Shown: one piece after another, positions 37,210 to 46,040 of the stretch
Numbering within the stretch: position 1 is the stretch's first letter
How the letters are laid out: every line of letters begins with the position of its first letter
Assembly: GCF_001434835.1 (NCBI RefSeq)
Contig: NZ_AZDV01000005.1
Coordinates: 1 to 64,000, forward strand
Origin: Levilactobacillus acidifarinae DSM 19394 = JCM 15949
Lineage (GTDB): Bacteria > Bacillota > Bacilli > Lactobacillales > Lactobacillaceae
Direction: 5' to 3'
DNA: 64,000 nt
The notes under the pieces: generated by a model
Database searches by the model: none
What the model was told of the DNA's origin: nothing
The model's input: the letters and a program-made list of their open reading frames with translations, nothing else
Position numbers and translations under genes: made by a program

Positions 37210-38853
37210 ATGCAACATAAGGGAATTTATTTAGGATTATCAACACTCGCATTACTCACGCTGGCTGGTTGTGGGGCCAAGTCCAGCAGTAACGGCGGCA
37301 CCGCCAAATACGCGGCCAAGCAAGAATTAAACTGGACCGTCAGCTCGGAATTAGCCGCTAACGACATTCCAAAGGCCACCGATACTTTGAGTTTCACGGT
37401 CTTACAGAACACCCAAGAAGGCCTGTACCGCTTGAACAAAGCCGGCACTCCCAAGAACGCCTTAGCCACCAGCACCAAGGTCACTAACGGCGGCAAGACC
37501 TACACCTTCAACCTGCGTAAAAATGCCAAGTGGTCCAACGGCCAACCCGTCACGGCCAAAGATTTCGTTTATTCCTGGCAACGCACGTTAGCCCCGAAGA
37601 CCGCTTCGCAAGACGCCTTTTACCTCTACCAGGTCAAGAACGCCGAAGCCGTCAACAAGGGCAAGAAGCCGTTGAGTTCGTTAGGGATCAAGGCCGATGG
37701 CAACTACAAGTTGACCGTTAATCTGACCAAGCCCGTTTCCTACTTCAAGAAATTATTAGCCTGGCCCCTCTTCTACCCGGTCAATCAAAAGGCCGTCGAC
37801 AAGTACGGCAAGGCTTACGGGACCACGGCTGACAAGACGGTCTACAACGGGCCATTCCGTTTGACCAAGTGGAACGGGACCAGCAAGTCCTGGACGTTGG
37901 CGAAGAACGCCACCTACTGGGATAAATCCGCGGTGCATTTGACCAAGATCAACGAACAGGTCACCGAAAGTACCACGACCAGCTACAACCTCTTCAACTC
38001 GAAGAAGACCGACGAAACGTTGCTTAACGGCCAACAGGTCAAGAACAACAAGAACAACGAAAACTTCGTCAAGCGCCTACCAACGGGCTCACAACGCCTA
38101 GACTTGAACGAAAAGAAGGTCAAAGCTTTCAAGAACGTCAACGTCCGCAAAGCCTTCTCCGCAGCCATCGACCGGAACCAACTGGTCAAGGACGTCTTAC
38201 AAGACGGTTCCGTGGCCTCCAAGGGCTTCGTGCCGGCCGGCATGGGCAACAACCCCAAGACCGGGGAAGCCTTTAACCAAGAAGCCAGCGTGAACTCCGC
38301 CGTTTCCTACAACCTGAAGAAGGCTAAGCAACTCTTAGCCAAGGGGTACAAGGAATCCGGCACCAAGTCGATCAACGCCACGTTATCCGTGTCCGACACC
38401 GACTCCAGCAAGCAAGTTGCTGAATTTGTTCAGAGCGCTCTGGAGAAATTACCGGGCGTCAAGATCAGCATCAAGACGGTACCTTTCGTTCAACTGATCA
38501 CCCAACAAAACAACGGCAATTACGAACTGACCTTTAGCGGTTGGCAATCCGTGTTCGCCGACCCGATCAACTTCTTGGACGTCTTCGAAAGTAACTCCAG
38601 CTACAACACCACGGGCTGGAAGAACAGCCAGTATGACCAGTTGCTGGACGAATCCGAAAACCAAGACGGGAACCAACCAACTAAGCGGTGGGCCAAATTA
38701 GTCGCCGCCGAAAAGGTCTTGATGAACGACCAAGGGACGATTCCACTGTACCAACAAGCGCAATCACAACTGCTCCGGAAGAACGTCAAGAACGTCGTTT
38801 ACAACCCTGCCGGTGTACCTTATGACTTCAAACTGACTTACATTGCTAAATAA
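37210..38853 (+). CDS. Oligopeptide ABC transporter substrate-binding lipoprotein (OppA family)
   Basis: 547 residues. Lipoprotein signal (LSTLALLTLAGCG, Cys about 22), then an SBP family 5 fold with LSFTVLQNTQEGLYRLNKAG, FVYSWQRTLAPKTAS and NVRKAFSAAIDRNQLVKDVL. It binds peptides outside the membrane. ATG 37210 lies 9 nt after AGAGGAG; the frame extends into the T-box and that part is not translated. No permease or ATPase genes accompany it, so it must feed an Opp system elsewhere. The Met-type T-box implies induction when uncharged tRNA-Met accumulates. Confidence 0.93.
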   Translation: MQHKGIYLGLSTLALLTLAGCGAKSSSNGGTAKYAAKQELNWTVSSELAANDIPKATDTLSFTVLQNTQEGLYRLNKAGTPKNALATSTKVTNGGKTYTFNLRKNAKWSNGQPVTAKDFVYSWQRTLAPKTASQDAFYLYQVKNAEAVNKGKKPLSSLGIKADGNYKLTVNLTKPVSYFKKLLAWPLFYPVNQKAVDKYGKAYGTTADKTVYNGPFRLTKWNGTSKSWTLAKNATYWDKSAVHLTKINEQVTESTTTSYNLFNSKKTDETLLNGQQVKNNKNNENFVKRLPTGSQRLDLNEKKVKAFKNVNVRKAFSAAIDRNQLVKDVLQDGSVASKGFVPAGMGNNPKTGEAFNQEASVNSAVSYNLKKAKQLLAKGYKESGTKSINATLSVSDTDSSKQVAEFVQSALEKLPGVKISIKTVPFVQLITQQNNGNYELTFSGWQSVFADPINFLDVFESNSSYNTTGWKNSQYDQLLDESENQDGNQPTKRWAKLVAAEKVLMNDQGTIPLYQQAQSQLLRKNVKNVVYNPAGVPYDFKLTYIAK

Positions 38854-38865
38854 CGCGTTAGACGC

Positions 38866-38908
38866 AAAGCAGCGGACTACCCATTCGGGTGGCCCGCTGC
38901 TTTTTATA
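38866..38908. terminator. Terminator after the peptide-binding protein gene
   Basis: GCAGCGG / CCGCTGC stem with CCC / GGG extension and a T5 tail; it may also serve the convergent metallothionein-like gene. Confidence 0.8.
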
Positions 38909-38919
38909 TCGAATCGTAA

Positions 38920-39090
38920 TTATTTTTTAGTGGCTTTCGCTGGAGCTTCTGGTTTGGCTGAACATTCGCCGTCACAGTAGCACTTGGTGTCGGTCAGCAT
39001 GCCGCAGCGACAGATACCGTCCGCGTCTGAACACCCACACCCGTCGTGACAGGCCATCCCCTTATGACAGTAAGGATTCGTTTCCGTCAT
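38920..39090 (-). CDS. Cysteine-rich metallothionein-like peptide
   Basis: 56 residues with nine cysteines, arranged CHKGMACHDGCGC, CRCG and CYCDGEC, followed by a Lys/Ala/Pro tail. The clustered C-x-C and C-x3-C spacings are those of a metal-thiolate protein, so binding of zinc, copper or cadmium is likely. It is not obviously the cyanobacterial SmtA type. It starts 10 nt after the cytochrome-b5-like stop and should share its transcript; the ribosome binding site is weak (AGGGCG). It is too short for many gene finders. Nothing homologous can be confirmed from sequence alone. Confidence 0.75.
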   Translation of the reverse strand: MTETNPYCHKGMACHDGCGCSDADGICRCGMLTDTKCYCDGECSAKPEAPAKATKK

Positions 39091-39100
39091 GACTAGCGCC

Positions 39101-39337
39101 CTATTCCGTTAATTGACCGACTAAGGGGAGCTTGTTCAAAACACCCTTGCCGTGGGGAGACTTCAGAATGGCCGCGGAGAGGTTTTTTCCGGCCACGTTG
39201 CCGTGGTGTTGGCCGCCCTGCCAAGCGTCCACGTTGGTCATATCGTACACGTTCCCATCGATGGCCACGTAAGCCGGTTGCCCGTTCTGCCCGTCAAAGT
39301 GACTGAGTTCTTCTACCGTAAACGTTTTGGTTGCCAT
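39101..39337 (-). CDS. Cytochrome b5-like heme-binding domain protein
   Basis: 78 residues. FTVEELSHFDGQNGQPAYVAIDGNVYDMTNVDAW is the cytochrome b5 core strand pattern. Candidate axial histidines are in GGQHHG and in KSPHG, with AGKNLSAAIL between. It has no signal or membrane anchor, so it is cytoplasmic. LAB do not make heme, so it may bind scavenged heme or another ligand. It has a good promoter and is followed by the metallothionein-like gene, suggesting a metal or heme stress pair. Confidence 0.85.
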   Translation of the reverse strand: MATKTFTVEELSHFDGQNGQPAYVAIDGNVYDMTNVDAWQGGQHHGNVAGKNLSAAILKSPHGKGVLNKLPLVGQLTE

Positions 39338-39367
39338 GTTCCAACACTCCCATCTAAATTTAGGTTT

Positions 39368-39396
39368 AGCATACCGAACAAACTAATTGAACACAA
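39368..39396 (-). promoter_or_regulatory. Promoter of the cytochrome b5-metallothionein operon
   Basis: -35 TTGTGT (39391-39396), 17-bp spacer, -10 TATGCT (39368-39373) on the minus strand. Confidence 0.65.
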
Positions 39397-39427
39397 GTAA
39401 AACGCTTATCACTCGATTAGGGAATAG

Positions 39428-40624
39428 CTAGTCGTCCACCAATTGGCCGACCGACTGAGGTGCCCGTTTCAACATCAGGATGGCGACGGCGCAGAGCACG
39501 CCCAGGACCGCCACGCCCACGTCAAACCACATGATCTGGTGAATGCTAGTCTTGGCTAAGCCCCCGGTGACTAGCGGAATCGTAAACGACGCCAGACCGC
39601 TGGCCGTGTAGTAGATTCCTAAAACGCGGCCCTTATGCGCTGGGTAGAGGTCACTCATCAGGGTTAACCCGATCTGTAAAACGCCCCCCGTCGCCGAAAT
39701 GCCAATAATCAGCGAGCCGACGAACATCACGCCAAACACCGGCACGGCCGCCATGGCGATCAACGCCAGTAACGACACCACCGTATCCACCAACATGAAC
39801 CAGGTTGGCTTGAGCCACCGGTTGACCACTAACGCCGTCAACAGGACTCCCAGGATCGACCCGGCACTGTACACACTGACCAGTAGCCGCGAGCGTAACA
39901 GGCTGAGATGGACCACGTCCGTGCCGTATTCAGTCAGCCACTGACTGATCAGGTAGAACGTCGCCATCCCCACGTACCCGAAGATCGTTAAGATGACGGC
40001 CTGCGTCGTCCGCCAACGCACCGGCTTCGCCACCTGGGCCACCGTAGCTGTCGTGGCCCGTTGCCGAGCCGGAAACTGCCGCCACTGGAGAAAGATTAGG
40101 TTGGCGATCAGAATGACCGCGCCCAGCATAAACGACCAGCCATACCAGCCGCGAGCCCCGTCAAGCGCCGCCACAATCAGTGGCAAGGAGAGTTCTCCGA
40201 CGGACGAGAAAGCCTTGATCAAGATGTTCGCGGAAGCCTCGTGCCGCGGGTGAAGTTCCATTAACGTTGGGTAGGTCCCGGCATCTAAAAACGAATTGGC
40301 CATTCCCGCCAAAACGCCCAAGACGTAGGCCATCGTGGTCGACCGGCAGAACACGATGCCGATGAAGAAGGGCAGGTAGGTCAGAATCCCCAGGTTCACG
40401 AATAACTTGCGGCCCCAGCGGTCGGAAAGCACCCCGGCCACGTACAGAACCAATAGATGGCCAATCCCTAACGATGAGATGACGTAGGACACTTCGGCCG
40501 TGTCCACGTGCCATTGATGACCCAGACTGGCCATATTTTGAGCCAGAATCACGATGGCCATGCCGTAAACGATGTAGTTGACGTAGAGGCTGATCGTGGT
40601 CAACCAGCGTTGTCGTGTTGCCAA
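39428..40624 (-). CDS. MFS transporter, hydroaromatic cluster copy A
   Basis: 398 residues, 12 helices. The MFS loop 2-3 motif is GVLSDRWGRKLFVN, and NSFLDAGTYPTLMELHP is shared with the paralogue at 48075-49301. TTG 40624 follows AAAGGGTG and gives the same N-terminal length as the paralogue; GTG 40633 is the alternative. Three MFS genes of this type border the aroD-aroE-reductase operon. Import of quinate or shikimate, or export of the reduced product, is inferred from position; the family does not give a substrate. It lies after the terminator of the reductase operon. Confidence 0.82.
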   Translation of the reverse strand: MATRQRWLTTISLYVNYIVYGMAIVILAQNMASLGHQWHVDTAEVSYVISSLGIGHLLVLYVAGVLSDRWGRKLFVNLGILTYLPFFIGIVFCRSTTMAYVLGVLAGMANSFLDAGTYPTLMELHPRHEASANILIKAFSSVGELSLPLIVAALDGARGWYGWSFMLGAVILIANLIFLQWRQFPARQRATTATVAQVAKPVRWRTTQAVILTIFGYVGMATFYLISQWLTEYGTDVVHLSLLRSRLLVSVYSAGSILGVLLTALVVNRWLKPTWFMLVDTVVSLLALIAMAAVPVFGVMFVGSLIIGISATGGVLQIGLTLMSDLYPAHKGRVLGIYYTASGLASFTIPLVTGGLAKTSIHQIMWFDVGVAVLGVLCAVAILMLKRAPQSVGQLVDD

Positions 40625-40644
40625 TTTTGTCACCCTTTCAGATT

Positions 40645-40678
40645 GAAAAAGGAACTGTGCTCACGTCGCAACAGTTCC
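40645..40678 (-). terminator. Terminator of the aroE-reductase operon
   Basis: Minus-strand stem GGAACTGT / ACAGTTCC with a U5 tail, between the reductase stop and the MFS gene. Confidence 0.75.
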
Positions 40679-40709
40679 CACTTTCAAATTCACTTTAAGT
40701 TAGATCGGT

Positions 40710-43010
40710 TTAAGCCGTAACTTTGTCGGCGTCGTCCTGCTTGATGAACGCCAAGAACTTGTCGAAGCAAGACTTCAAGAAGTTCTCGCTGTTCGCGTCG
40801 GTCAGGTGGTCGTGGTCGTCGAACTTATTGCTGGCTTGCGGCAACATGAATTCGTTACCGGGCAACACCTTGGCGTTGACGCCCGGTGCATCCAGAATCT
40901 GGCGCAGGTTCATTTGGGCCCGCACCGTGCCTTGAATGCCCAGTGACGTGCCGACGATCATGACGGCCTTATCCGTAAACGGATGTTCCACGCTGGAGAG
41001 CCACTCTAAAGCACTCTTCAACGAAGCGGGAACGGCGTGGTCGTATTCGGGCACCCCGATGACCACCCCATCGGCCGCGGCAACCTTCGCCGCTAAGGCC
41101 TTCACAGCGGCTGGTTCGTCGGCCGCCAGGTCTTCGTTAAACATCGGTAAGTCCTTAATTTCACACACTTCGAAATCGACTTCCTTACCGAAGAGGTGTT
41201 GCATGCTGTGCAGCAACTTCCGGTTGTAGGACTTCGACGCGTTGGTGCCGACTAACGCCACGATACTGGTATCATCGTCGCCGGCCGCCTTGCGTTGGTC
41301 CGCGTTTTGACTGGCTTGCGCCCCGGCCACGTAACCGGAGGAAATGCCCCAGGTATTCATCATACTTGGCATCGAATCGTGACCATTGGCCCCGCCGATA
41401 ATTTCCCCGGCGCCGTAGTAGTTGGCCACCGGTTGGTCCTGGGTATCCAGTAACTCTAAGGTCTTCCGGTCGGTCACGTAACCCCCTAAGGTCGTGGCGA
41501 ACCGGCCCCGTTGTTCAACCAGGTAGTAGGTGTCACCTTCGTAGGCGTGGAGGTACTCGGCATCGCGGCCGAATTGTGAATCCTTGCCCGCCTTGACGTC
41601 GGCTTGGTAGGTCGCCACGGTCTTGGCTAACTGGTCGGGATCGACCCCAGCAGCTTGAGCCACGTCAGTTAACGACCCCTTGGTGAAGATTGGGAGCTTG
41701 TCCTTGTCGTCGAAGAACTTTTTGATTTCCTTGGCGGTAAAGTCGTGCAGGATCAACAGGTCGTAAACCTGTTTCCAGGTCCGTTCGTCCATCAACATGA
41801 AGGCAACCTTATCCGGTTGGGCCAAGATGGCATCCCGGAAGTTAGTGTAGGCGCTGGATTCATCAACGATCCGGTTCCCCTGGGTGTTGACGTAGATGGC
41901 GCCCATGTCGGTGGCCTTCTTGGAAGCGTAGGTAGTTAACTTGGCAATGCCGGGTTCCACTTCGACCCCGTGTGGGTAAACCTTGTACCAGTCCAGGTTA
42001 CGGGTCTTCAAATTCAGGTCACCGTTAAAGCTGTAGGCATCGCCGGTCGAAGTCATCGGACCGTAGTAGTCGATCCCCTTGCTTTCGGCACCGCGCATCT
42101 TGGTGTTGGCCCCGTGGCCGCCGGCGGCTAAGACCACCGAACGCGCCTTGATGTTTAACGTGGCGTTTTGGGCTTCGGCAACGGCCCCGTTGACCTCACC
42201 CTTTTGGTTGCGGATCAATTGTTCGACCCGGGCGCCCAGGATGATTTCACCCCCGTGATCGGTGAAGGCTTGCGACACCTTCTGGATGAATTCGTAGCTG
42301 CTAGCCGTCGGTAATTCGATCTGCCGTTCCACGGAATGTTCCACCGTTTGGGTCTGGGCCTTTTGGTAGGCCAACCCGGCAAAGTCACTCACGAAATCGA
42401 TGGCCGGCCCGATGTTGTGGACCATTAAATCGGTCAGCTCAGGATCGTTAGAGTGCTTGCTTTCGCGGGCCACGTCTTGGGCCAATTGGTCGGGACTGTC
42501 GGTTCCCCGGCCAAAGAGCTTAGCGGCAACGTTAGAACCAGTCCCGGTCACGTTGGACCCGTTCAAGATGGTCGCGCCACCCAAGTAGCCGTTCTTTTCG
42601 ACTAAGGTGACCTTCTGGCCTAACGTTAAGGCCCGGCAGCCGGCAACTAAGCCCGCTTCGCCCCCACCGATAATCAGGACATCGGTTTTGAGGGTCTTGG
42701 TTTCGTGAGCCGTGTTGGTCTGTGGCACCGGCGTCAACTTGACATCGGCCTGAGCCACCGCATCCTTGGCGGAGTCCAGCAAGGCCTGGGTCATGACGGT
42801 GGCGCCACTGATGGCGTCGACGTCAAAGGACTGCCCGTCGATGATCCGTTGCTTGAGCTTGTCGATCACTTGGTTAAAGATGCCGGACGTTTCGGAATGT
42901 TGGAGGATCTTTAAGTCCTTCACTTGGTTATCGTCAACGTCGACTTCGTAACTGATGATCCCGTTGTGGCCCATTGCTTGGCCGGTAATTTGCTTGTTTT
43001 CATCTGACAT
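40710..43010 (-). CDS. Flavinylated enoate/fumarate-reductase-like oxidoreductase with fused NAD(P)H:FMN reductase domain
   Basis: 766 residues in three modules. Residues 1-90: FMN_bind domain with the ApbE target DAISGAT (about 63-69), whose Thr takes covalent FMN. Residues 105-570: FAD-binding reductase of the fumarate/urocanate/cinnamate reductase group, with dinucleotide motif VLIIGGGEAGLVAG and a C-terminal GAGEIIGGANG. Residues 580-766: flavodoxin-like NADPH-dependent FMN reductase (ALVGTNASKSYNRKLL, GVPEYDHAVPASLKSALEW). Electrons can pass from NAD(P)H to FMN to FAD to an alpha,beta-unsaturated acid. Translation is coupled to apbE by overlap. Shikimate is the substrate suggested by aroD/aroE; cinnamates are the alternative. 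Confidence 0.88.
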   Translation of the reverse strand: MSDENKQITGQAMGHNGIISYEVDVDDNQVKDLKILQHSETSGIFNQVIDKLKQRIIDGQSFDVDAISGATVMTQALLDSAKDAVAQADVKLTPVPQTNTAHETKTLKTDVLIIGGGEAGLVAGCRALTLGQKVTLVEKNGYLGGATILNGSNVTGTGSNVAAKLFGRGTDSPDQLAQDVARESKHSNDPELTDLMVHNIGPAIDFVSDFAGLAYQKAQTQTVEHSVERQIELPTASSYEFIQKVSQAFTDHGGEIILGARVEQLIRNQKGEVNGAVAEAQNATLNIKARSVVLAAGGHGANTKMRGAESKGIDYYGPMTSTGDAYSFNGDLNLKTRNLDWYKVYPHGVEVEPGIAKLTTYASKKATDMGAIYVNTQGNRIVDESSAYTNFRDAILAQPDKVAFMLMDERTWKQVYDLLILHDFTAKEIKKFFDDKDKLPIFTKGSLTDVAQAAGVDPDQLAKTVATYQADVKAGKDSQFGRDAEYLHAYEGDTYYLVEQRGRFATTLGGYVTDRKTLELLDTQDQPVANYYGAGEIIGGANGHDSMPSMMNTWGISSGYVAGAQASQNADQRKAAGDDDTSIVALVGTNASKSYNRKLLHSMQHLFGKEVDFEVCEIKDLPMFNEDLAADEPAAVKALAAKVAAADGVVIGVPEYDHAVPASLKSALEWLSSVEHPFTDKAVMIVGTSLGIQGTVRAQMNLRQILDAPGVNAKVLPGNEFMLPQASNKFDDHDHLTDANSENFLKSCFDKFLAFIKQDDADKVTA

Positions 43011-43965
43011 TTTGATAGACTCCCTTCGTCTGTGGCGCTAAGCCACTGGTCAATTCAACCGCCCCGTTGTCGCGCACAAAGATGGCGTCGACGCCGGGGA
43101 GCTGTTCAATTAAGGTTTGCCCGGCTTGGGGGCCCTTGAAAAATGAAACGGTTGATAAGACTTCTGCTAATTCTGAATTTTCGGTCATAATGGTGACCTG
43201 CAACAGATCGTTGCGCACCGGGTAACCGGTTTGCGGATCTAAGATGTGGTGATAGGTGCGCCCGTTACGTTGAAAGTAGCGTTCCCGCACGCCGGAGGTC
43301 ACGAAGCTTTGCGCGGGGGTGACCACCGTCAACAGGGCCTCACCGCGTGCCTCGTCGGGATCTTGAATCCCAATGTGCCACCGGCCGTCCGGCGTCAACG
43401 GATTGTCTCCCCAGGTTTGAACGTTGCCACCCAGATCGATGATGCCGCTAGTGACACCGGCGGCTTGGAGCTGAGCTTTGACCCGATCGGCGAAGTAGCC
43501 CTTGGCGATGGCGCCCAGGTCCAGCTGCATGCCCCGTTTGGTGAGGAACACGGTGTGCCGGGTGGCATCGAGCACCACGTCGTCCGGATTCATTCGCTGC
43601 AAGCTGGTCGCAATGGCGCTCTTCGCCGGCACGGTTTGACCGCCAAAGCCGATCTTCCACAGCTTGACCAACGGCCCAATCAGGACGTTAAAGCTATCCT
43701 GATACTGCCGTGTTGCCGCCAGGGCCCGTTGAATGAAGGCGAAGGTCGTCGCGTCCACGGCGACCGGGGCAATCCCGGCTTGTTGGTTGATCCGCCCTAG
43801 CGTCGAGTGCTCGTCGTTAGCGGATAACACGTTGGTCATGGTTTGCAGGTAATCATAAACCCGCTCTACCAGAGCGGGTTTATTGTCGAACAATGTCAGC
43901 GAGATGACGGTGCCCATCATCGCAAATTGAGAAACATACTTCTTGTGCGCTAAAGCGACCATCAT
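43000..43965 (-). CDS. apbE: FAD:protein FMN transferase (ApbE family)
   Basis: 321 residues. MGTVISLTLFD, the conserved LDLGAIAKGYFADRV and IDLGGNVQTWG, and SGVRERYFQRNGRTYHHILDPQTGYPV are ApbE hallmarks. It attaches FMN to a Thr in D-x-x-S/T-G-A-T motifs. The next gene, overlapping by 11 nt, carries exactly such a motif, so it is very probably the dedicated maturase. There is no lipoprotein signal, so both act in the cytoplasm. The start has AAGGAGG directly upstream. Confidence 0.94.
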   Translation of the reverse strand: MMVALAHKKYVSQFAMMGTVISLTLFDNKPALVERVYDYLQTMTNVLSANDEHSTLGRINQQAGIAPVAVDATTFAFIQRALAATRQYQDSFNVLIGPLVKLWKIGFGGQTVPAKSAIATSLQRMNPDDVVLDATRHTVFLTKRGMQLDLGAIAKGYFADRVKAQLQAAGVTSGIIDLGGNVQTWGDNPLTPDGRWHIGIQDPDEARGEALLTVVTPAQSFVTSGVRERYFQRNGRTYHHILDPQTGYPVRNDLLQVTIMTENSELAEVLSTVSFFKGPQAGQTLIEQLPGVDAIFVRDNGAVELTSGLAPQTKGVYQNVR

Positions 43966-43975
43966 CGTCGCCTCC

Positions 43976-44737
43976 TTAGTTTAATTTCAAATCGTCGAGT
44001 TCACCCTTGAGGTGGTCTAACGAGATCTGCCCGGGCGCCGAAGCCGCACCGACCGTTGCGAAGGTTAGGCTGGATCCAAAGACCTCGCCGGCTAACCGGG
44101 AGACCTTTCCCAGGTCGCCCATCGCCATGGTGATCAGCGGTTGGCTCAATGTCTGCCGGGCCTGGTTGGTGGCCGTGAGTAACGTCAAAACGTCTTCGGT
44201 GGTGTGCGGCATGACCGCAATCTTGGCCACGTCGGCGCCGACCGCTACCATCTCACTGAGCCGGCGAATAATGTCGGTCTGCGCGGGCGTCTTGTCAAAG
44301 TCGTGGTTACTCATGATAACCACCACGTTTTGAGCGTGCGCGGCGTTGACGGCTTGGCGGACGGCGTCTTCGGCGTGATAGCGTTCCACGTCCAAGGCGT
44401 CGGTAAAGCCACCGTCAACAACGGTCTGGCAAATGCCAAAGTAATCGGCATCGCTTAAGGCCAATTCACCGCCTTCACCGGCCGTCCGGAAGGTGGTCAG
44501 TAAAGCCAAATCGCCTAAGGCCGTGCGGAGCTTTTGCCCCATGGCGGTTAACTTCGCGGCGTCGGTGACGCCTTCGAAGTAGTCAATCCGCCATTCCACG
44601 ACGTCGGGTTGGGCGGCCTTGACCGCCTTAGCTTGGTCCAAGATGGCTTGTTCGGTTTTCCCGGTCACGGGCACGGCCAACTTAGGCCGACCGGTACCGA
44701 GTTCAATGTTGCGTAATTTAACGCTAGTCGCTTGCAC
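43976..44737 (-). CDS. aroD: 3-dehydroquinate dehydratase, type I
   Basis: 253 residues. Schiff-base Lys in ADVAKIAVMP (about 170), catalytic His in MSNHDFDKTP (about 145), and N-terminal PVTGKTEQAIL and DVVEWRIDYF match AroD. It interconverts 3-dehydroquinate and 3-dehydroshikimate. The start is GTG 44737 with GAGGAG upstream. aroB, aroA, aroC and aroK are all missing nearby, while aroE, apbE and a reductase share the operon. That favours a catabolic role on quinate rather than aromatic amino acid synthesis. Confidence 0.93.
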   Translation of the reverse strand: MQATSVKLRNIELGTGRPKLAVPVTGKTEQAILDQAKAVKAAQPDVVEWRIDYFEGVTDAAKLTAMGQKLRTALGDLALLTTFRTAGEGGELALSDADYFGICQTVVDGGFTDALDVERYHAEDAVRQAVNAAHAQNVVVIMSNHDFDKTPAQTDIIRRLSEMVAVGADVAKIAVMPHTTEDVLTLLTATNQARQTLSQPLITMAMGDLGKVSRLAGEVFGSSLTFATVGAASAPGQISLDHLKGELDDLKLN

Positions 44738-44763
44738 AGTAAACGACTCCTCTCATTAAATAA

Positions 44764-46002
44764 CTAATTAAATTTGTATTTCTGATTGCGAAGTTGGACA
44801 AAGGTCGCAAGTAAGACCCCAACGACGGTCACCGCGATATCAATCCAGAAGACTTCCAAAACACTGCTAGCCGTTGAATTAATGATAAAACTTGATACAA
44901 ACGGCCCCACAAAATAAGTCATTGCGGCCGCAAAACTGTAGTAACCAGTTACTTTCCCCTTCTTTTGTGGGAAGTACTGCGTTAACACAGCCAGGCCAAG
45001 TTGCCAAACCCCACCAGCGGCAAAGAAACCAATCACAGCACTGGTTACTTTGGCCATAATGACGCTTGGGAACATCACCATTAGGACCAAGAAGACCACC
45101 GAAATCAACGGATAAAGAATGACCAGAAAGATAGGTTTTAACTTCGTCACCAGTACCGTTGTAATAAACACGGAAATCAATGAGAAGATGGCATACCAGG
45201 ACATCAGGGACTTCGCCGCTACCTCACTCAACCCTAATACTGAACTCCCAAAGTTAGGAATATATTGCGTATAAACATAGAAAGTAAATGAAATGGTGAA
45301 TCCTAAAGCGATTAAACTAATACCATCAATTTTCATTTTAGGTAAATGAACACCTGTGGTTTGTGTTGTCGCTTCCGCAGTTGCCGCGTCACTTGAAGCC
45401 TCTTCAGTTGGTGCTTCATTTGTATTTTGAGGTGCAAACTTAGAGACAAAGATCATCACCACGTCAATCAAAATGATGACCGATAAGATAACCAACGTCA
45501 CGGTTGCGTTAGGAATCGTTGCAACAACAAATGGTAAGACAAATTGAGCCAACGACATCGCCGCTTTGACCAGCGAACTCATGCTAGCCGACTTAGTCGG
45601 AAATGCTTCGGATAAGGCTGGATAAGCCGCCGCATCATCAAATGAATTGGCAAACCCTAAGAACAGGGAGAAAATGGCGGCCATCAACATATTTGTACTG
45701 AATATCAGGCCCACCAAGAAGACGAAATTTGCCACCATTCCTGTAATCAATACCGGCTTACGGCCAAACCGGTCGGAGAAATCACCGGCAAATAGAATCG
45801 TGATGATCCGCCCAATTCCCATCATAGAGATAACTGTGGAAATTCCGCGGAGGTCAGTCGACCACATGGCCTGGAACCGGGAACTGTACTGTGAAATCAA
45901 AATCTGCGCGATACTTAGAATCGCATAGTTGATATAAATGGCCGTCGCTAACGAGGCGTGACCTCGTTTCGCTTCGACGACGTTCTGCTCTTTAGCTTCC
46001 AC
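44764..46002 (-). CDS. MFS transporter, hydroaromatic cluster copy B
   Basis: 412 residues, 12 helices with loop motif GDFSDRFGRKPVLI. The central loop between helices 6 and 7 is long, Ala/Thr/Glu-rich and acidic (about 197-225). It is embedded in the operon between aroE and aroD, which makes it the best candidate for quinate/shikimate uptake. The start is GTG 46002 (AAGGAG 9 nt before). Base composition is visibly lower in GC than aroD or the reductase. Confidence 0.83.
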   Translation of the reverse strand: MEAKEQNVVEAKRGHASLATAIYINYAILSIAQILISQYSSRFQAMWSTDLRGISTVISMMGIGRIITILFAGDFSDRFGRKPVLITGMVANFVFLVGLIFSTNMLMAAIFSLFLGFANSFDDAAAYPALSEAFPTKSASMSSLVKAAMSLAQFVLPFVVATIPNATVTLVILSVIILIDVVMIFVSKFAPQNTNEAPTEEASSDAATAEATTQTTGVHLPKMKIDGISLIALGFTISFTFYVYTQYIPNFGSSVLGLSEVAAKSLMSWYAIFSLISVFITTVLVTKLKPIFLVILYPLISVVFLVLMVMFPSVIMAKVTSAVIGFFAAGGVWQLGLAVLTQYFPQKKGKVTGYYSFAAAMTYFVGPFVSSFIINSTASSVLEVFWIDIAVTVVGVLLATFVQLRNQKYKFN

Positions 46003-46040
46003 GTCACAAAACTCCTTTATTTAAAGACTCATGGCGTCCT

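Noticed and set aside
43246..43800. 184-codon frame opposite apbE
   Set aside because: Antisense shadow of a clear ApbE gene, without a ribosome binding site.
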